Assembly: GCA_916048095.2 (NCBI GenBank)
Contig: OU696578.1
Location: forward strand, 9,477,045-9,541,044
Direction: 5' to 3'
Length of the DNA stretch: 64,000 nucleotides
From: Sacculina carcini
Taxonomy: Eukaryota > Arthropoda > Thecostraca > Sacculinidae
Shown here: positions 1-10,978 of the stretch, piece by piece
Layout of the letters: every line of letters starts with the position of its first letter
Numbering within the stretch: the first letter of the stretch is position 1
Translations under genes and position numbers: made by a program
The notes under the pieces: model-generated
The model's input: the letters and a program-made list of their open reading frames with translations, nothing else
What the model was told of the DNA's origin: nothing
The model's database searches: none

Positions 1-480
1 CTGCTAGATTCAGAGTGTGTTATTTAGATCGATAGAATAGTGCAAATTAAATATTTTATTGCCTGTAGTCGTCCACAAATGCACTATATCACATAAACAA
101 CAGGTTTCATTCATATCTAAACACACAAATGTAGCCTGAGAATGATTTGAATGAATGATATAGCTTCATCATTCACTCATCAACACACTCAACACTGAGA
201 GAAAGTTTCAATTACATTTCTAGCAGTGGCAGATGTTGGTGACAAGCTGGAAAAAACAGCAACACTCAAAACCCACTCTATTTCACTTGATATTTTAAAG
301 TTCTTGTCGTTGTATTTAACCTTGTGTTTCAATCTAGTACAACGACAATTCAACATTCACTGCCGCGCACAACTGCAAAAAAGCCAGTGCTGATATGTGT
401 ATGTGTATGTGTGTGTGTATGTGCTAGGTGGATCCTCATAACTTGTGCAGTCAATCACGACGTGTGTATGTACCCAGCAG

Positions 481-520
<40 letters not shown>

Positions 521-1580
521 TCTCTTTCTCTCCACTATACTCATATACTCTCTCTCTCTCCCTCTAGCACACAGAGAGGCACGTGTAGCGACGGTTGCGA
601 GAGTGGCGAGTGCGACCAGGTGTCGTGGCAGCAGCCAGGTGACACACACAGGTGAGTGTGCACTCGCTCGCTAATTGGCCGTCGTATAGCGCGCGACTAA
701 TTAACACAAGCACCGCCACACCAACCTCACATCAAATCACCGCGCCTTTTTTGACCGCACCCATCCTCACTATATAGATGCGTTGTCATGACAACCGCTG
801 TTCCAGCATCCGCACGCGCACACACACACACACGCATTCGTAACAGATGTACATATTTGAGTGGAATATATAACTTGTGGCCGATATACAAGGATATAAT
901 TATGAGTTTTTTTCGAATATTGTTATTGAATTGCACAGACACAGACTGGTCAAGTTAAGAGCGGGTTATTATAAGAAGCAAATCAGTGTGTCATACAGCA
1001 GGCGCAACAGTCAATTATGAATCGTTCTCTTAATCGAAGTGGAAATCTGCAGATGTGGCCAGCTTGATTCAGTTCTGAAAAAATGACAAGAGTGATGAGG
1101 AGGTGGTCGTGCCAACATCTCACGATAATTGCACCGTTAAATGCAAATGTATTTATACGGCGAAGAATTGCGCAGAGTAAAAGGAAATTTATCTCTTATT
1201 AGCGATCACAAAACTCAATGCATGTTGTTGTCCATGTATATTTCAATAAGTTACCCTATTCACCCAGGTATAATCAGCTCCCATTTTCGTGCCAAATTTC
1301 AACATAAAAAGTTGTAGGAGCATTATACTTGGGTATGTGAGAAATCCCAGTTTACAAAGTCCAATTTTGTGTACGCGAATATTAAATTATGTAATACATT
1401 TATTGGTACGTTTTTGGTATTTTATCAATCAATATAATATATAAAATCTGAAAACTTAGGGCGATCGTTATACTTGGGCATGTCAGGAAGACCCGTTTTT
1501 AGATACTTGGGTAATTACGGTATAACTCATCCTGCTAAACTCGTGGCGGAAATATTAGAGTAGTGATGTGCATCCATATT
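1..1580. other. No gene recognised; AC/GT microsatellites and one palindromic X-box-like site
   Basis: GT-rich DNA lies at about 395-424 and an (AC)n run at 484-518, followed by CT-rich sequence. A perfect 14-bp palindrome GTTGTCATGACAAC at 782-795 fits an RFX X-box. No homology-bearing ORF was recognised. Confidence 0.5.
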
Positions 1581-1584
1581 ATCT

Positions 1585-1785
1585 CTTATTCCCCACTTCT
1601 TCTCAATGAGCCATCTCTTAATTTTCCACACTACAACGCTGATAAATTCAATAAATTCAGTTGTTCTGCCAAATCAAATATCAGGAACAAAAATGAGCGA
1701 ATTTGAATTGATTAAAACAAACATTTGTTTCCTGTTCTGTCCGACCTTTAATTAACTGGCACCTGACAACTCCTCCATTCATCAC
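1585..1785 (-). mobile_element. Old hAT-type MITE fragment, family A
   Basis: The sequence aligns by eye to the reverse complement of the complete copy at 27825-28088. It shares blocks around TTCCCCACTTCTT, GAGCCATCTCTT, CGCTGATAAAT and TGTCCGACCTTTA. The terminal inverted repeats are not preserved. Confidence 0.65.
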
Positions 1786-2701
1786 CAGTTGGTAGTTTTG
1801 TACACAAGTATCCACGGTTTTGTTCATTTTTGTCATATTTCATTCAATGTTGTCGGCTGTCTTATATTGCGCACCCTGGTGCCTTCTCAAGATAACAGGC
1901 AGCTGCTGGCGGAAATATGGCAGAACAAGACTGGACCGGTTCTTATCACGTGCTTTGATTGTGCAAACACTTCTTTTTCATTGATGCAGACTAATTTAAG
2001 AATGTATTTCATTCTGTTATAATTCTACACTTTACGGTATATGCAGGTAAATAAAAAATAACCGGTGTGAGTGTTAATTGGATATACATTATTGAATTTT
2101 TCTGAATAAGACAATATTTGGGTGTTTGCATATAGATTGTATGAACAGGTGTAAATATTTACTTGACAGCGACGAGCTAACTTCTAAAACAACTGCGAAA
2201 CTATGATGACCTTGTATCAATACAGTCTTTAATACCATAGATAATTTCGTAAATTCAATTAAACGAAAATATGATCGGAATGCGCATCTAGAAAAACATA
2301 AAAAGTCAAGTTAAGTTATCAATAATATATATGAAATATAACACAACAATAATAAATATCAACTACAATAATTATAAGTATAACAATATAAACGATGAAT
2401 TACGAGCATGATAGAAGGATGAGAACTCTGGTTGAATGAGTCTGCATTGTGTGTGTGTGCGAGGTTGCATTGTGTTGCATACGTGAACAGGTCGGTTGGT
2501 ATGCCAATATATTGGAAGCGCATTGTAATTGAAAGCGAGAAAGCCAAGTGTTGCATTTTCCTGCTTGTTGCACGCTATCAGTGAAGACAGGCAGCTGGTA
2601 ACTGTTCAACTGACAGGATGCTGTTGCTAGCTGTATCCGGTCTTCTACTGCCTCATTTTCCTCGTCTGCTTGCTCCTCAGCTGGGTGCAGCACGGAACCT
2701 C

Positions 2702-2782
<81 letters not shown>
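2702..2782 (+). repeat. (CTGT)n microsatellite
   Basis: About 20 uninterrupted CTGT units. Open frames through it on both strands are repeat artefacts. Confidence 0.98.
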
Positions 2783-3066
2783 ATGGCGCATAATGACCAG
2801 GCACTTGTCATTACTGTTTTCTACATTGTTGCTCGAGTTGATTGGCAAATGTCGTGGAAAAATGCAAATAAAACTCACAAATATGAAATTAATTCCCTTA
2901 ATATAACCTTGAAATATCAGTCATTTAACAGCAAGACGCATTAATTTTATGCTAGCTTATCAGTTTAGTGTTAGATTAAACATGTTCATATATTTTACAC
3001 AATGTTTTATGTTGTCATATAGTTTAATTGTAAAGTAAGACCCACCTGGCGTCTTATTATACCAAT

Positions 3067-3425
3067 CACGAGAAGCAGAGGTGTAGATTTGTGTCTCGGA
3101 GGCTCGCAGGGGAATGACAGCCATCATACATTAGTGTTCAAAGTTTACTCAGTTGGTCAATTACATGAGACCCTCAACTATTTTCGGCCTATTCAATTAC
3201 AACACATATACCTCAATGAAAAGTATCTTGCATATAATTGTATACACAAACACTTGTCGTGTTTAGTTACTCTTATGTTATGCTGATTTAGATGACAATA
3301 TACCCTCAAATGAACTGATCTCATCAGAATTATCGGGGGTATAATTGTATATTCATACCTGTCAATCTATTTGTCTGAGGTATATACATCTTCCATACAC
3401 CCAGGATCTACGACCATGACTAGAA
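3067..3425 (-). mobile_element. MITE family E copy
   Basis: The ends read GGTGTAGATTTGTGTC and ACCCAGGATCTACG, the same ends as the copies near 42.8, 43.65 and 61.03 kb, and the internal blocks are shared (CAGTTGGTCAATTACATG, AGAATTATCGGGGGTAT). No coding sequence is visible; it is non-autonomous. Confidence 0.6.
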
Positions 3426-3562
3426 GACAACATCTGAAATGATCGTACCATATAAGAAAAGTAAAATATTTTTTTTTATTTATAAAACAATTGACAAGTT
3501 AAACTAGGAAGTACGCGAGTGTTAGAAATTGCATAACTGAAATCTCTCTTATCACTTTTATC

Positions 3563-3960
3563 ATCCTATTTGATAATCTTGATCTTATTTGATCTTCTTG
3601 ATCTTATTTGATCATCTTGATCTTATTTGATCATCTTGATCTTATTTGATCATCTTGATCTTATTTGATCATCTTGATCTTATTTGATCATCTTGATCTT
3701 ATTTGATCATCCTGATCTTATTTGATCATCTTGATCTTATTTGATCATCTTGATCTTATTTGATCATCCTGATCTTATTTGATCATCTTGATCTTATTTG
3801 ATCATCTTGATGTTATTTGATCATCTTGATGTTATTTGATCATCTTGATCTTATTTGATCATCTTGATCTTATTTGATCATCTTGATCTTATTTGATCAT
3901 CTTGATCTTATTTGATCATCTTGATCTTATTTGACCATCTTGATCTTATTCGATCATCTT
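3563..3960 (+). repeat. 19-bp minisatellite, unit GATCATCTTGATCTTATTT
   Basis: About 21 head-to-tail copies with few substitutions (CCTGATC, TGATGTT variants). Each unit carries GATC several times. Confidence 0.95.
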
Positions 3961-4268
3961 GGTTAAATCAGCTTGATCATGAGAAGAAACAGAAATAGAA
4001 GAGGAATAACAGCAGAAAAGTACACAGTGATAAATGACACAAGCTGACTTGCGCGTGACCAAACTGTATTTCCAGCTGGGCTAACTGGATTCAGGCATGT
4101 GGATGCCCCTGGGCAATCTATGTGTGGAGGCCTACCCTGCTTGAGGCGGGGGCGAGCGAAGCAAGCCTCAAAGGGGTGCGCTGTAAGCTCCACCAGAAAT
4201 CAGCACTGCCGGTTCTGCCAGTAATGAATTTTGGTCATCTTAATCACGTTTGCAAAATGGATCTATTA

Positions 4269-4798
4269 CAATATTGCCATATGAACATATTGGCCAGAAA
4301 CGCCCACATACTCTCATACTCTGCAATAGGGCAATATGTTCACCTCGGCCAGTGTAGTGTCAAAGACGTATCAAGAGCGGTGAGTGCGACTACGGTTTGT
4401 GGCCAATATGTTCACTTTTCACCATAGCGTAATTTCAGTGGCTTTCAACACAAGACAAGAGTTTATACACAACAAGTAGCTAGCACCTCACATACTGTTC
4501 GGTTATTGGCTAGGCTCAGTAATCTAACTTGACTTAACCTGACCTGACCTAACCTAGCCAATAACCGAACAGTATGTTATGCGCTAGCTAATTGTTGTAT
4601 AAAAACTCGTGTCTTGTGTTGAAAACCACTGAGATTTAGCTATGGTGAAAAGTGAACACATTAGCCACAAGCCGCAGTCGCACTCACCGCACTTGATACG
4701 CCTTTGACACTACGCTGGCCGAGGTGAACATATTGCCCTATTGCAGAGTATGGGAGCATGCGGGCGTTTTTGGCCAATATGTTCATAGGGCAATATTG
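4269..4798. mobile_element. 530-bp foldback (hairpin) DNA element with CCTAA-like loop
   Basis: Two arms of roughly 240 bp are inverted copies of each other: CAATATTGCC, GAACATATTGGCC, TGTTCACCTCGGCC, TTTCACCATAGC and ACACAAGAC blocks mirror on the right arm. The centre holds CTTAACCTGACCTGACCTAA, a degenerate CCTAA tract. TA dinucleotides flank both ends, consistent with a TA target duplication. No coding sequence was found. Confidence 0.85.
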
Positions 4799-4802
4799 TA
4801 GT

Positions 4803-5630
4803 ACTCCCTGCAAAATGACCTCTCCTGACTATGTACACTCGAGTATGAAAAGATTATGAAAAGCAATGCCAAATAAATAGCATATGTTTTATTACCATTA
4901 ATCTAAATGTTAGTTTGCCTTCACTTATCAGAACTCTTCACACCAGACTGTACAAACAGACAATTTTTCCAAGGTGATTAGGAAGCATGACCCATACTCA
5001 GTGTCGCCAATCTTAAAATTAAAACCAAAGTTTCTTAGAATAGAATAAGTATAGCGGTATCCGTATTTACAGACCAGACGTAGTATGAGACTTGGCCCTT
5101 ACAAATTTGGTGATCAATATGTCAAAGTCGCTGTTTGGTTTTACTATAGTTGTACGTGATGAATAAAAATAAATCATAATTAGCATACTTTTGTTTTATT
5201 CCTGGCTCAAAAAACTTATATTCCTTATATACATTGTATTTATTATGTGTATTTGCTGAAATTATCCCAGCCGGGGTCCATTTTTAGGCCCCCTAAGATG
5301 TCGAGGCCCCTTAAAATGTGGAGACCCCTTAAAATGTGGAGGCGCCTGGGCAGGTAACAACAGGTAACTATTCTGCGAATAATGATAATATTGCGCACAT
5401 TTGCCAGTAACAAACGTATTTAATTACTGTATTATGTGCATTGATCATAGCTACATTTGATGTAAGACATGTCATGCATACCTGACATAATTTGATACAA
5501 GTGGAGGTACGCTCATGACCGACTCACATGAGTATTTTATTAAACAAGTAATTGTATGTCGGTTAATTCACTGATGCTGGCTGAAAACATCTCAACGAGC
5601 TAGAATTCATTACGGCTGTACCTCTAACAG
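4803..5630. other. No gene recognised
   Basis: AT-rich sequence with a short GGCCCC-rich stretch at about 5275-5345 (near-duplicate CCCCTTAAAATGTGGAG units), perhaps the end of a degraded MITE. Confidence 0.4.
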
Positions 5631-5636
5631 TATCTG

Positions 5637-5728
5637 ATTGGTTCATGACAGTATGCAGCTTGCGTCAAGCTGCAGTCTGATTGGTCATCACAAATTAGGC
5701 CGCGCCCCTCGCGTAAACATGGGCGGGG
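5637..5728 (+). promoter_or_regulatory. Putative Gsx proximal promoter: two inverted CCAAT boxes and a GC box
   Basis: Two ATTGG (inverted CCAAT) boxes lie at 5637-5641 and 5680-5684, both in the context TCTGATTGGT, and a GGGCGGGG GC box lies at 5721-5728. All are within 175 bp upstream of the Gsx start codon at 5809. No TATA box is evident. The promoter role is inferred from position and motif type only. Confidence 0.45.
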
Positions 5729-5808
5729 TTTATGTCACGGATGTGTGTGTGGAGAGCGGGACAGGGTGTCAGTTATCGTGTTTGTTTGTTTGGTGCGAGT
5801 TAGCAGCG

Positions 5809-8800
5809 ATGTCGCACTCTTTCAGCGTTGAGGCTCTCATCGGAAATAGCTCAGCTCACAGTGCACGAGGTCCCCGCACCTCTGTCACGACCCCCGGCAT
5901 CCCCCTGGTCTGGCACCACAACAGAAAGCTGCACCGCTGTGTTCATGTGCCGTTTGGCTCGCTCGTTGCCTGCACTACCTGCTTGGACACACAGGATGCC
6001 GTGCGTCAGAGAGATTATGACAAGTCTCACCCAGCTGCTTCTGCAAGTGGTGCGGTGTCTGGTAGTCATCGTAATTCCTCCACGGACATTCACATCGAGC
6101 CAGACAACTCGCCATCTCCTACCTCTCCCTCAGGTCGGTCACACAACCAGCTTCTGCTATATCTGTTCACTCTGTCGCAACTAGTTATTTCTGCAAGGCG
6201 CCAGTGACAGCCAGTCACGAGATATTGCTGAACATTTTCTTACAGGTTGATACAGCTGATTTAAGGCCAATCTAATGAAAACATCTCCAGTATTTATATT
6301 TCACTCATTCATCTTTGCTTGTGCGTCTATTTACAAGCCGATATTGCAGTTACAAATGTTTCTTCAGCTGTAGTTTTGACGTACTTGTTGTTCTATTGCT
6401 CGGGCTGCTGTAGTCATCTTTCTTCTCTGATTCCTCACTTCTTCTCAATGAGCCATCTTTTGATTTTCAACTCAAGAGCGCTGATAAATCCAATACATTC
6501 AGTTGTTTCGCAAAATTAATTGCCAGCAAGTGACTAGAAACCAAAGTAAACTGATTCAGATTGATAAAAACATATGTTTGTGATTCTGTTCCACTCATTG
6601 GCGGCGACAGGATTTTCACGATAGGGGGACTAAGGGGGGAGGCTGAGGAAAAGGTTGTGGGGGCTAAGGAAAAGGTTCAGGGGGCTTGGCGAAACATGAA
6701 GAACTACACTCCAACGCTGACTACATAATATTATAAGGAACTGGGGCACACTGATTTAGTCCTCGAACTTGAACCAAAATTACAGCACTTCATTTACAGT
6801 GGTAAGAAATTATAATGTCCATGATCATGATTTAGGGGGGCTTGACATATTTGGGGGGCTCCAGTCCCCCTTTGGCGTCGCCACCGGTTCCACCTTTAAT
6901 TCCCCACTTGGCAACCCCTCATCCCCCACCAGTGAGCAATTCCCCACAGACTAGGAACCCCAGATGTTGATGTACAAGTACCAATTGCACGCGCTTATAT
7001 GCTGAAGTAAGTGCCGTATTATACAAGTGCTGGTTTAGGCGTCGTATCAAGCTGTTAAGAGTTTTTTCTTAAATATCCACGATCTACCATAAAATACTGT
7101 AATTAAAAGCGTTTTCGTGTTTGACTCAGTACTTGGCAAATATTGTGATCAAAGCGGAGACTAGAAACACGAAGAATCACGTGCAAGAACAATAGAGTGA
7201 GTGATAATTACTCGATTACTCACTGGCTAGTATTGCATCAATATTAATTGGCCTCAATTTCAGTGTTATGTCAGTGTGATTTCATTCAGAATATCATTAA
7301 TATAGCGTTTATCATATTGGGAACAGTACAAGATATACTGGTTTCCCGGTTCGGTCGAAATTACGAGTCAATTAATCAATATTGTCACTGAAATTCTCCT
7401 GAGTCAAATAAATGAAATGAAAAAAATGGTTAAACGGAAAAACGTGAATATAGGGCAGAATATCTAGTATTGTGGTTTTGCGAAGATAACACAATATACT
7501 TTCTGACTTTAATTCAGACGAAACAATTTTGTTTGAATATGCTGTGTCCTGGAGCATTTGTTCACGTGAAGAGATCAAAAATGAAATCTTTTTCTTCAAT
7601 TTCCACTTTTTTGCTGTTTGAAGCAGATATGCAACCTTTGATAGCAGATTTTTTGGGTAATTATGTGAAGCGAAAAGACACGGGCTTAAACAGAAGTTAG
7701 GTGTTAAGACAACTAGGGTGAAAATTTATAGCAGAAATTAAAATAATTTTGTTTCATAAAAACTGTGTTTCTCGGTGTGTTGCCTAGCTTATAATTTATC
7801 ATCGATAATTCCTCTTCAAAAACAGCAACAAAAATCAAAGCAGAATATTGAAAAATATCATTTGCCTGATTGATTTTTATCAGCTTGAGCCGTGTGAAAT
7901 AACAAGCTGTTTTATAAGCTGTCAATTTCAAGCGATAAAATTGAAGGTGGAATTTTATAGTTAATCCGCAGGCTGGTAATAAATGGTAAATGAGATGGTA
8001 CATGGTAACATGAATTGATGGTACCAGTCGCTGGTAACATAAATGGTAACAATTATGGTGTGCTAATTTGAGAAGAACAACTACTAAAGCCTTTGTTTCA
8101 TGTTAAATCCAGGAGTAATTATAACAAGCTAGCAGGGCTCATGTAATTCAATTATTTGGCGGGTCTCATGGTGCCTCATTGTTTGCAGTTTCATGAGGCA
8201 TTTAGTGCACTGACAAGGAAGAGCTTACTAGCTGAATGCACGAGGCTCGCTGACAGGATAGTTTTTATTCAGTAGACTTAATCTGTGTCAGATTACATAC
8301 AACTGCACGGTCCGCACTGCCGTGGGCCAAAATCGTGCACAACGGCTTATTGTTAATCACTTGATCAAACACAGCGGTGCTCTCGCAAATAGATCACGTG
8401 TCTCAACACGCCGCCATTACTGCGTCGCTTCTGCCGCCGTGTCGTACACTTTGTCTTCAGCTCGTATAATCACGGCTCGCCACACTCACAATCACACGAT
8501 GTCATGATACTACTAGTCTCAATAGTCCTGTTGCCCCCTCCGTCCCTCGGCCATCTCAATTGTGGGGGGGGACGTGAAGTAGGCGTGATGAATTTCATCA
8601 TTGAACGAAACATGGGGGGTAAGCTGCGAGCAGCCAGTGGAGCACACACTGCTCTTGCTTGCTCACAATGAGCCTGGTCAAAATACGTCATCACGTGATA
8701 TTGATTCAGGGTATATCCAGGTAGCAATTGATCATTAATTGAGACAAATGCCAGGTATGTGGGACTTGTGTGATGACGTTATATTGATCCAGACCGGGGA

Positions 8801-9607
8801 GTATAATTGGCAAGATATAGTTGACACGGCGGGTGTTTGTGTTTGACAGATGGACGTTCTGTGTCTGGAGATGAGCAGTCAGCATCAATCACAGCATCTG
8901 CCGTATCTCCTCTCTCAACGTCTTCCAAGCGAATTCGCACTGCGTTCACCAGCACGCAACTGCTGCAGCTGGAGCGAGAATTTCGCGCCAACATGTACTT
9001 GTCGAGACTGCGCCGTATTGAGATCGCCAACTACCTGCAACTGTCCGAGAAACAGGTGAAGATATGGTTCCAGAACCGACGCGTCAAACACAAGAAAGAG
9101 GACGCCCTGCCCAGTGCTGGTTGCTTGTGCGGCCACGCGATGGTGCTGCCCTCTATCAACGACTCGTTCAGCGTGGAAACAGGTGGCGGAGGGAGGGTGG
9201 AGGAGCTCGCTGCAGGTCGCTGTGGTGTATCAGATCACTGCGGCAAGCTGGTGAATTTGAGGAGCGTCATCAGTGCGGCGCGAACGTGCGACATCATCAA
9301 CAACACCTCTTCCAGTCTCAGCTCATCTCCAGTCATCAGCAACAGAATAATGGATGTGAGGAGGGCTGGAGTGTTGGCGACTGGCGGTCATAGCTCGCGC
9401 TTCCAGAACAGCGTGCTCAATTGTTCCGGCGTGCACAACCAGCCTGTTTCAGGCGCTTCTTCAGTGTGGCCCCACACTGTGGCTCTCTCTAGCCAGTACC
9501 TCTCCGGCTCCTGCTCACTGCCAATTCAAAACTTCCCCCTGCCTCTGCTTGTAGACAGACAGGACAACATTCGCTCACCTCAACTGCACAAAAACAGTGC
9601 AGAATAG
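5809..9607 (+). CDS. Gsx: Gsx ParaHox homeobox transcription factor, 2 exons, 360 aa
   Basis: Exons 5809-6133 and 8850-9607. The donor after 6133 reads TCAG|GTCGGT and the acceptor before 8850 is TTTGACAG. Both sides are phase 1 and join to a GAT codon, giving one open frame of 360 residues. The N-terminus [11 protein letters not shown] matches the conserved Gsx start motif (MxRSFxVxSLI). The homeodomain spans about residues 134-193. It contains [26 protein letters not shown] and [14 protein letters not shown], with Gln50 and Asn51, which is diagnostic for Gsx/ind/Gsh rather than other Antp-class proteins. A cysteine pair (CTTC) in exon 1 and CLCG after the homeodomain echo cysteine motifs in vertebrate Gsx. 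Known role: nuclear DNA-binding factor patterning the neuroectoderm. The 2.7-kb intron holds nested hAT MITEs. The gene lies tail-to-tail with the P450 downstream. No Xlox or Cdx is in the window. Confidence 0.95.
6420..6960 (-). mobile_element. hAT MITE family A, interrupted by family B
   Basis: The left part, 6420-6595, and right part, 6887-6960, match successive portions of the reverse complement of the 27.8-kb copy. The family B element at 6596-6886 sits between them. It lies in the Gsx intron. Confidence 0.75.
6596..6886 (+). mobile_element. hAT MITE family B, 291 bp, nested
   Basis: The ends CATTGGCGGCGACAGG and TTTGGCGTCGCCACCG form inverted repeats. The 8-bp flanks GTTCCACT (6588-6595) and GTTCCACC (6887-6894) are a near-perfect target duplication, typical of hAT. 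A second copy is at 44268-44560. Confidence 0.88.
6963..8849. other. Rest of Gsx intron; nothing recognised
   Basis: AT-rich intronic sequence with short duplications (ATGGTAAC repeats at about 7980-8055). No ORF with recognisable homology. Confidence 0.4.
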
Positions 9608-9757
9608 CAGGCGTTATAGAACGCTGGGCTTTTAACAGAACGTTTTGTGGCGTTGTATCCAGAAATAATCTTGTCTCACTTTGTTGCTCGGTAGAGTAGC
9701 AGTACATATGATTCCGTGCAACTGAATCAAACTTTCTACTTGAAACACGGTGCTGCT

Positions 9758-9801
<44 letters not shown>

Positions 9802-10570
9802 TGTGAGTGTGTCAGTGTGCGGGTATATGCATGTCAGTCAATCAGTCTGAGTGTGTTTTGTTGTCGCTAATTGAACAAGTTAACAGGCGTGCATATTATT
9901 GCACCAAATGAGGTGGAATTGTTGAACAAATGCTGGTTCATGTGCTATCAACTAGAAATTAATTATGAAACTATAATGTCAAACTGTTTCTACACAGTAC
10001 TTGTCAAGTGAAATAAATATATCGAGCTTATTATCGCTTTGAAAAAATAACACATTTGTTTGATAAATATCGATATCTCTCGAACTAAGCGACACTAACA
10101 CATACAATAACACAAGATATCTTAACAAGAAAATCACATTTGATATATTTGTAAATGTTTTCCATATAAAGCAACAAGTTGTATATGAAACACACACACA
10201 AACAAATTATTTTATAGGGAAAGTATAAAACAAAACGACTTTATTTGTCGTTTTCTGTTATTTAATTGTGTTATACTGTATTTTAACGTGTTGAAATGAA
10301 ATTACTCTACACTTTTTAGTTACGAAGAAGACGAGAAACGAGATGAAATTAGTAGCAACACACAGAGTGTATGGCAGTTCATGTATTAGATATATTATCA
10401 ATGACATTGTAACCGAGCGTTAACATTGTGACATGTATGAACATGATGACCGATACACGACCAGTCAATTATGATACCAATCAAAATATAATAATAATGA
10501 TAACGACGACAAATGCAGTGTGTTTTTGTGTTTTCTCTCGATATTCATAAACAGCTCCATCAAGAGCTAT
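9608..10570. other. Gsx 3' region and intergenic AT-rich DNA
   Basis: Contains a (GT)n tract at about 9760-9806. No gene was recognised. Gsx and the P450 converge here, so both 3' UTRs should fall in this stretch or just past it. Confidence 0.5.
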
Positions 10571-10577
10571 AGTGAGA

Positions 10578-10607
10578 CGTGTGTATGTTTGTATGTGTGT
10601 GTGTATT

Positions 10608-10672
<65 letters not shown>

Positions 10673-10752
10673 CAACAAACGCACAACATACACGTGAAAC
10701 AGAAGCAGCACACACACACACATACACACACACACACATACACACACACACA
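10578..10752. repeat. (GT)n and (CA)n microsatellites, mirror pair
   Basis: GT-rich 10578-10671 and CA-rich 10709-10752 are separated by about 38 bp, so the two could pair as a hairpin. Confidence 0.95.
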
Positions 10753-10978
10753 AATGCAAACAACACATGGTTAATCGAGATCCGTGAAGCGGTCAGTGTA
10801 TCATTGTATATGTGTGTGTGTACATTTCTGTGTTTGTGTCACTTCATACAAAACTAGCGATGATTTCAGTGATATTGACTGTGTGTGTGTGTTGTGTGTA
10901 TGTGACTGCCGGTGAGTGATATCTGGTGAGAGAGCGTGCTGCTGGTGCTGTTGTTGCTGGACGAGGAGGAGGTGGCTG

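Noticed and set aside
3563-3960. CRISPR-like array appearance of regularly spaced repeats
   Set aside because: The repeats are directly adjacent with no unique spacers, and the genome is animal; it is a minisatellite.
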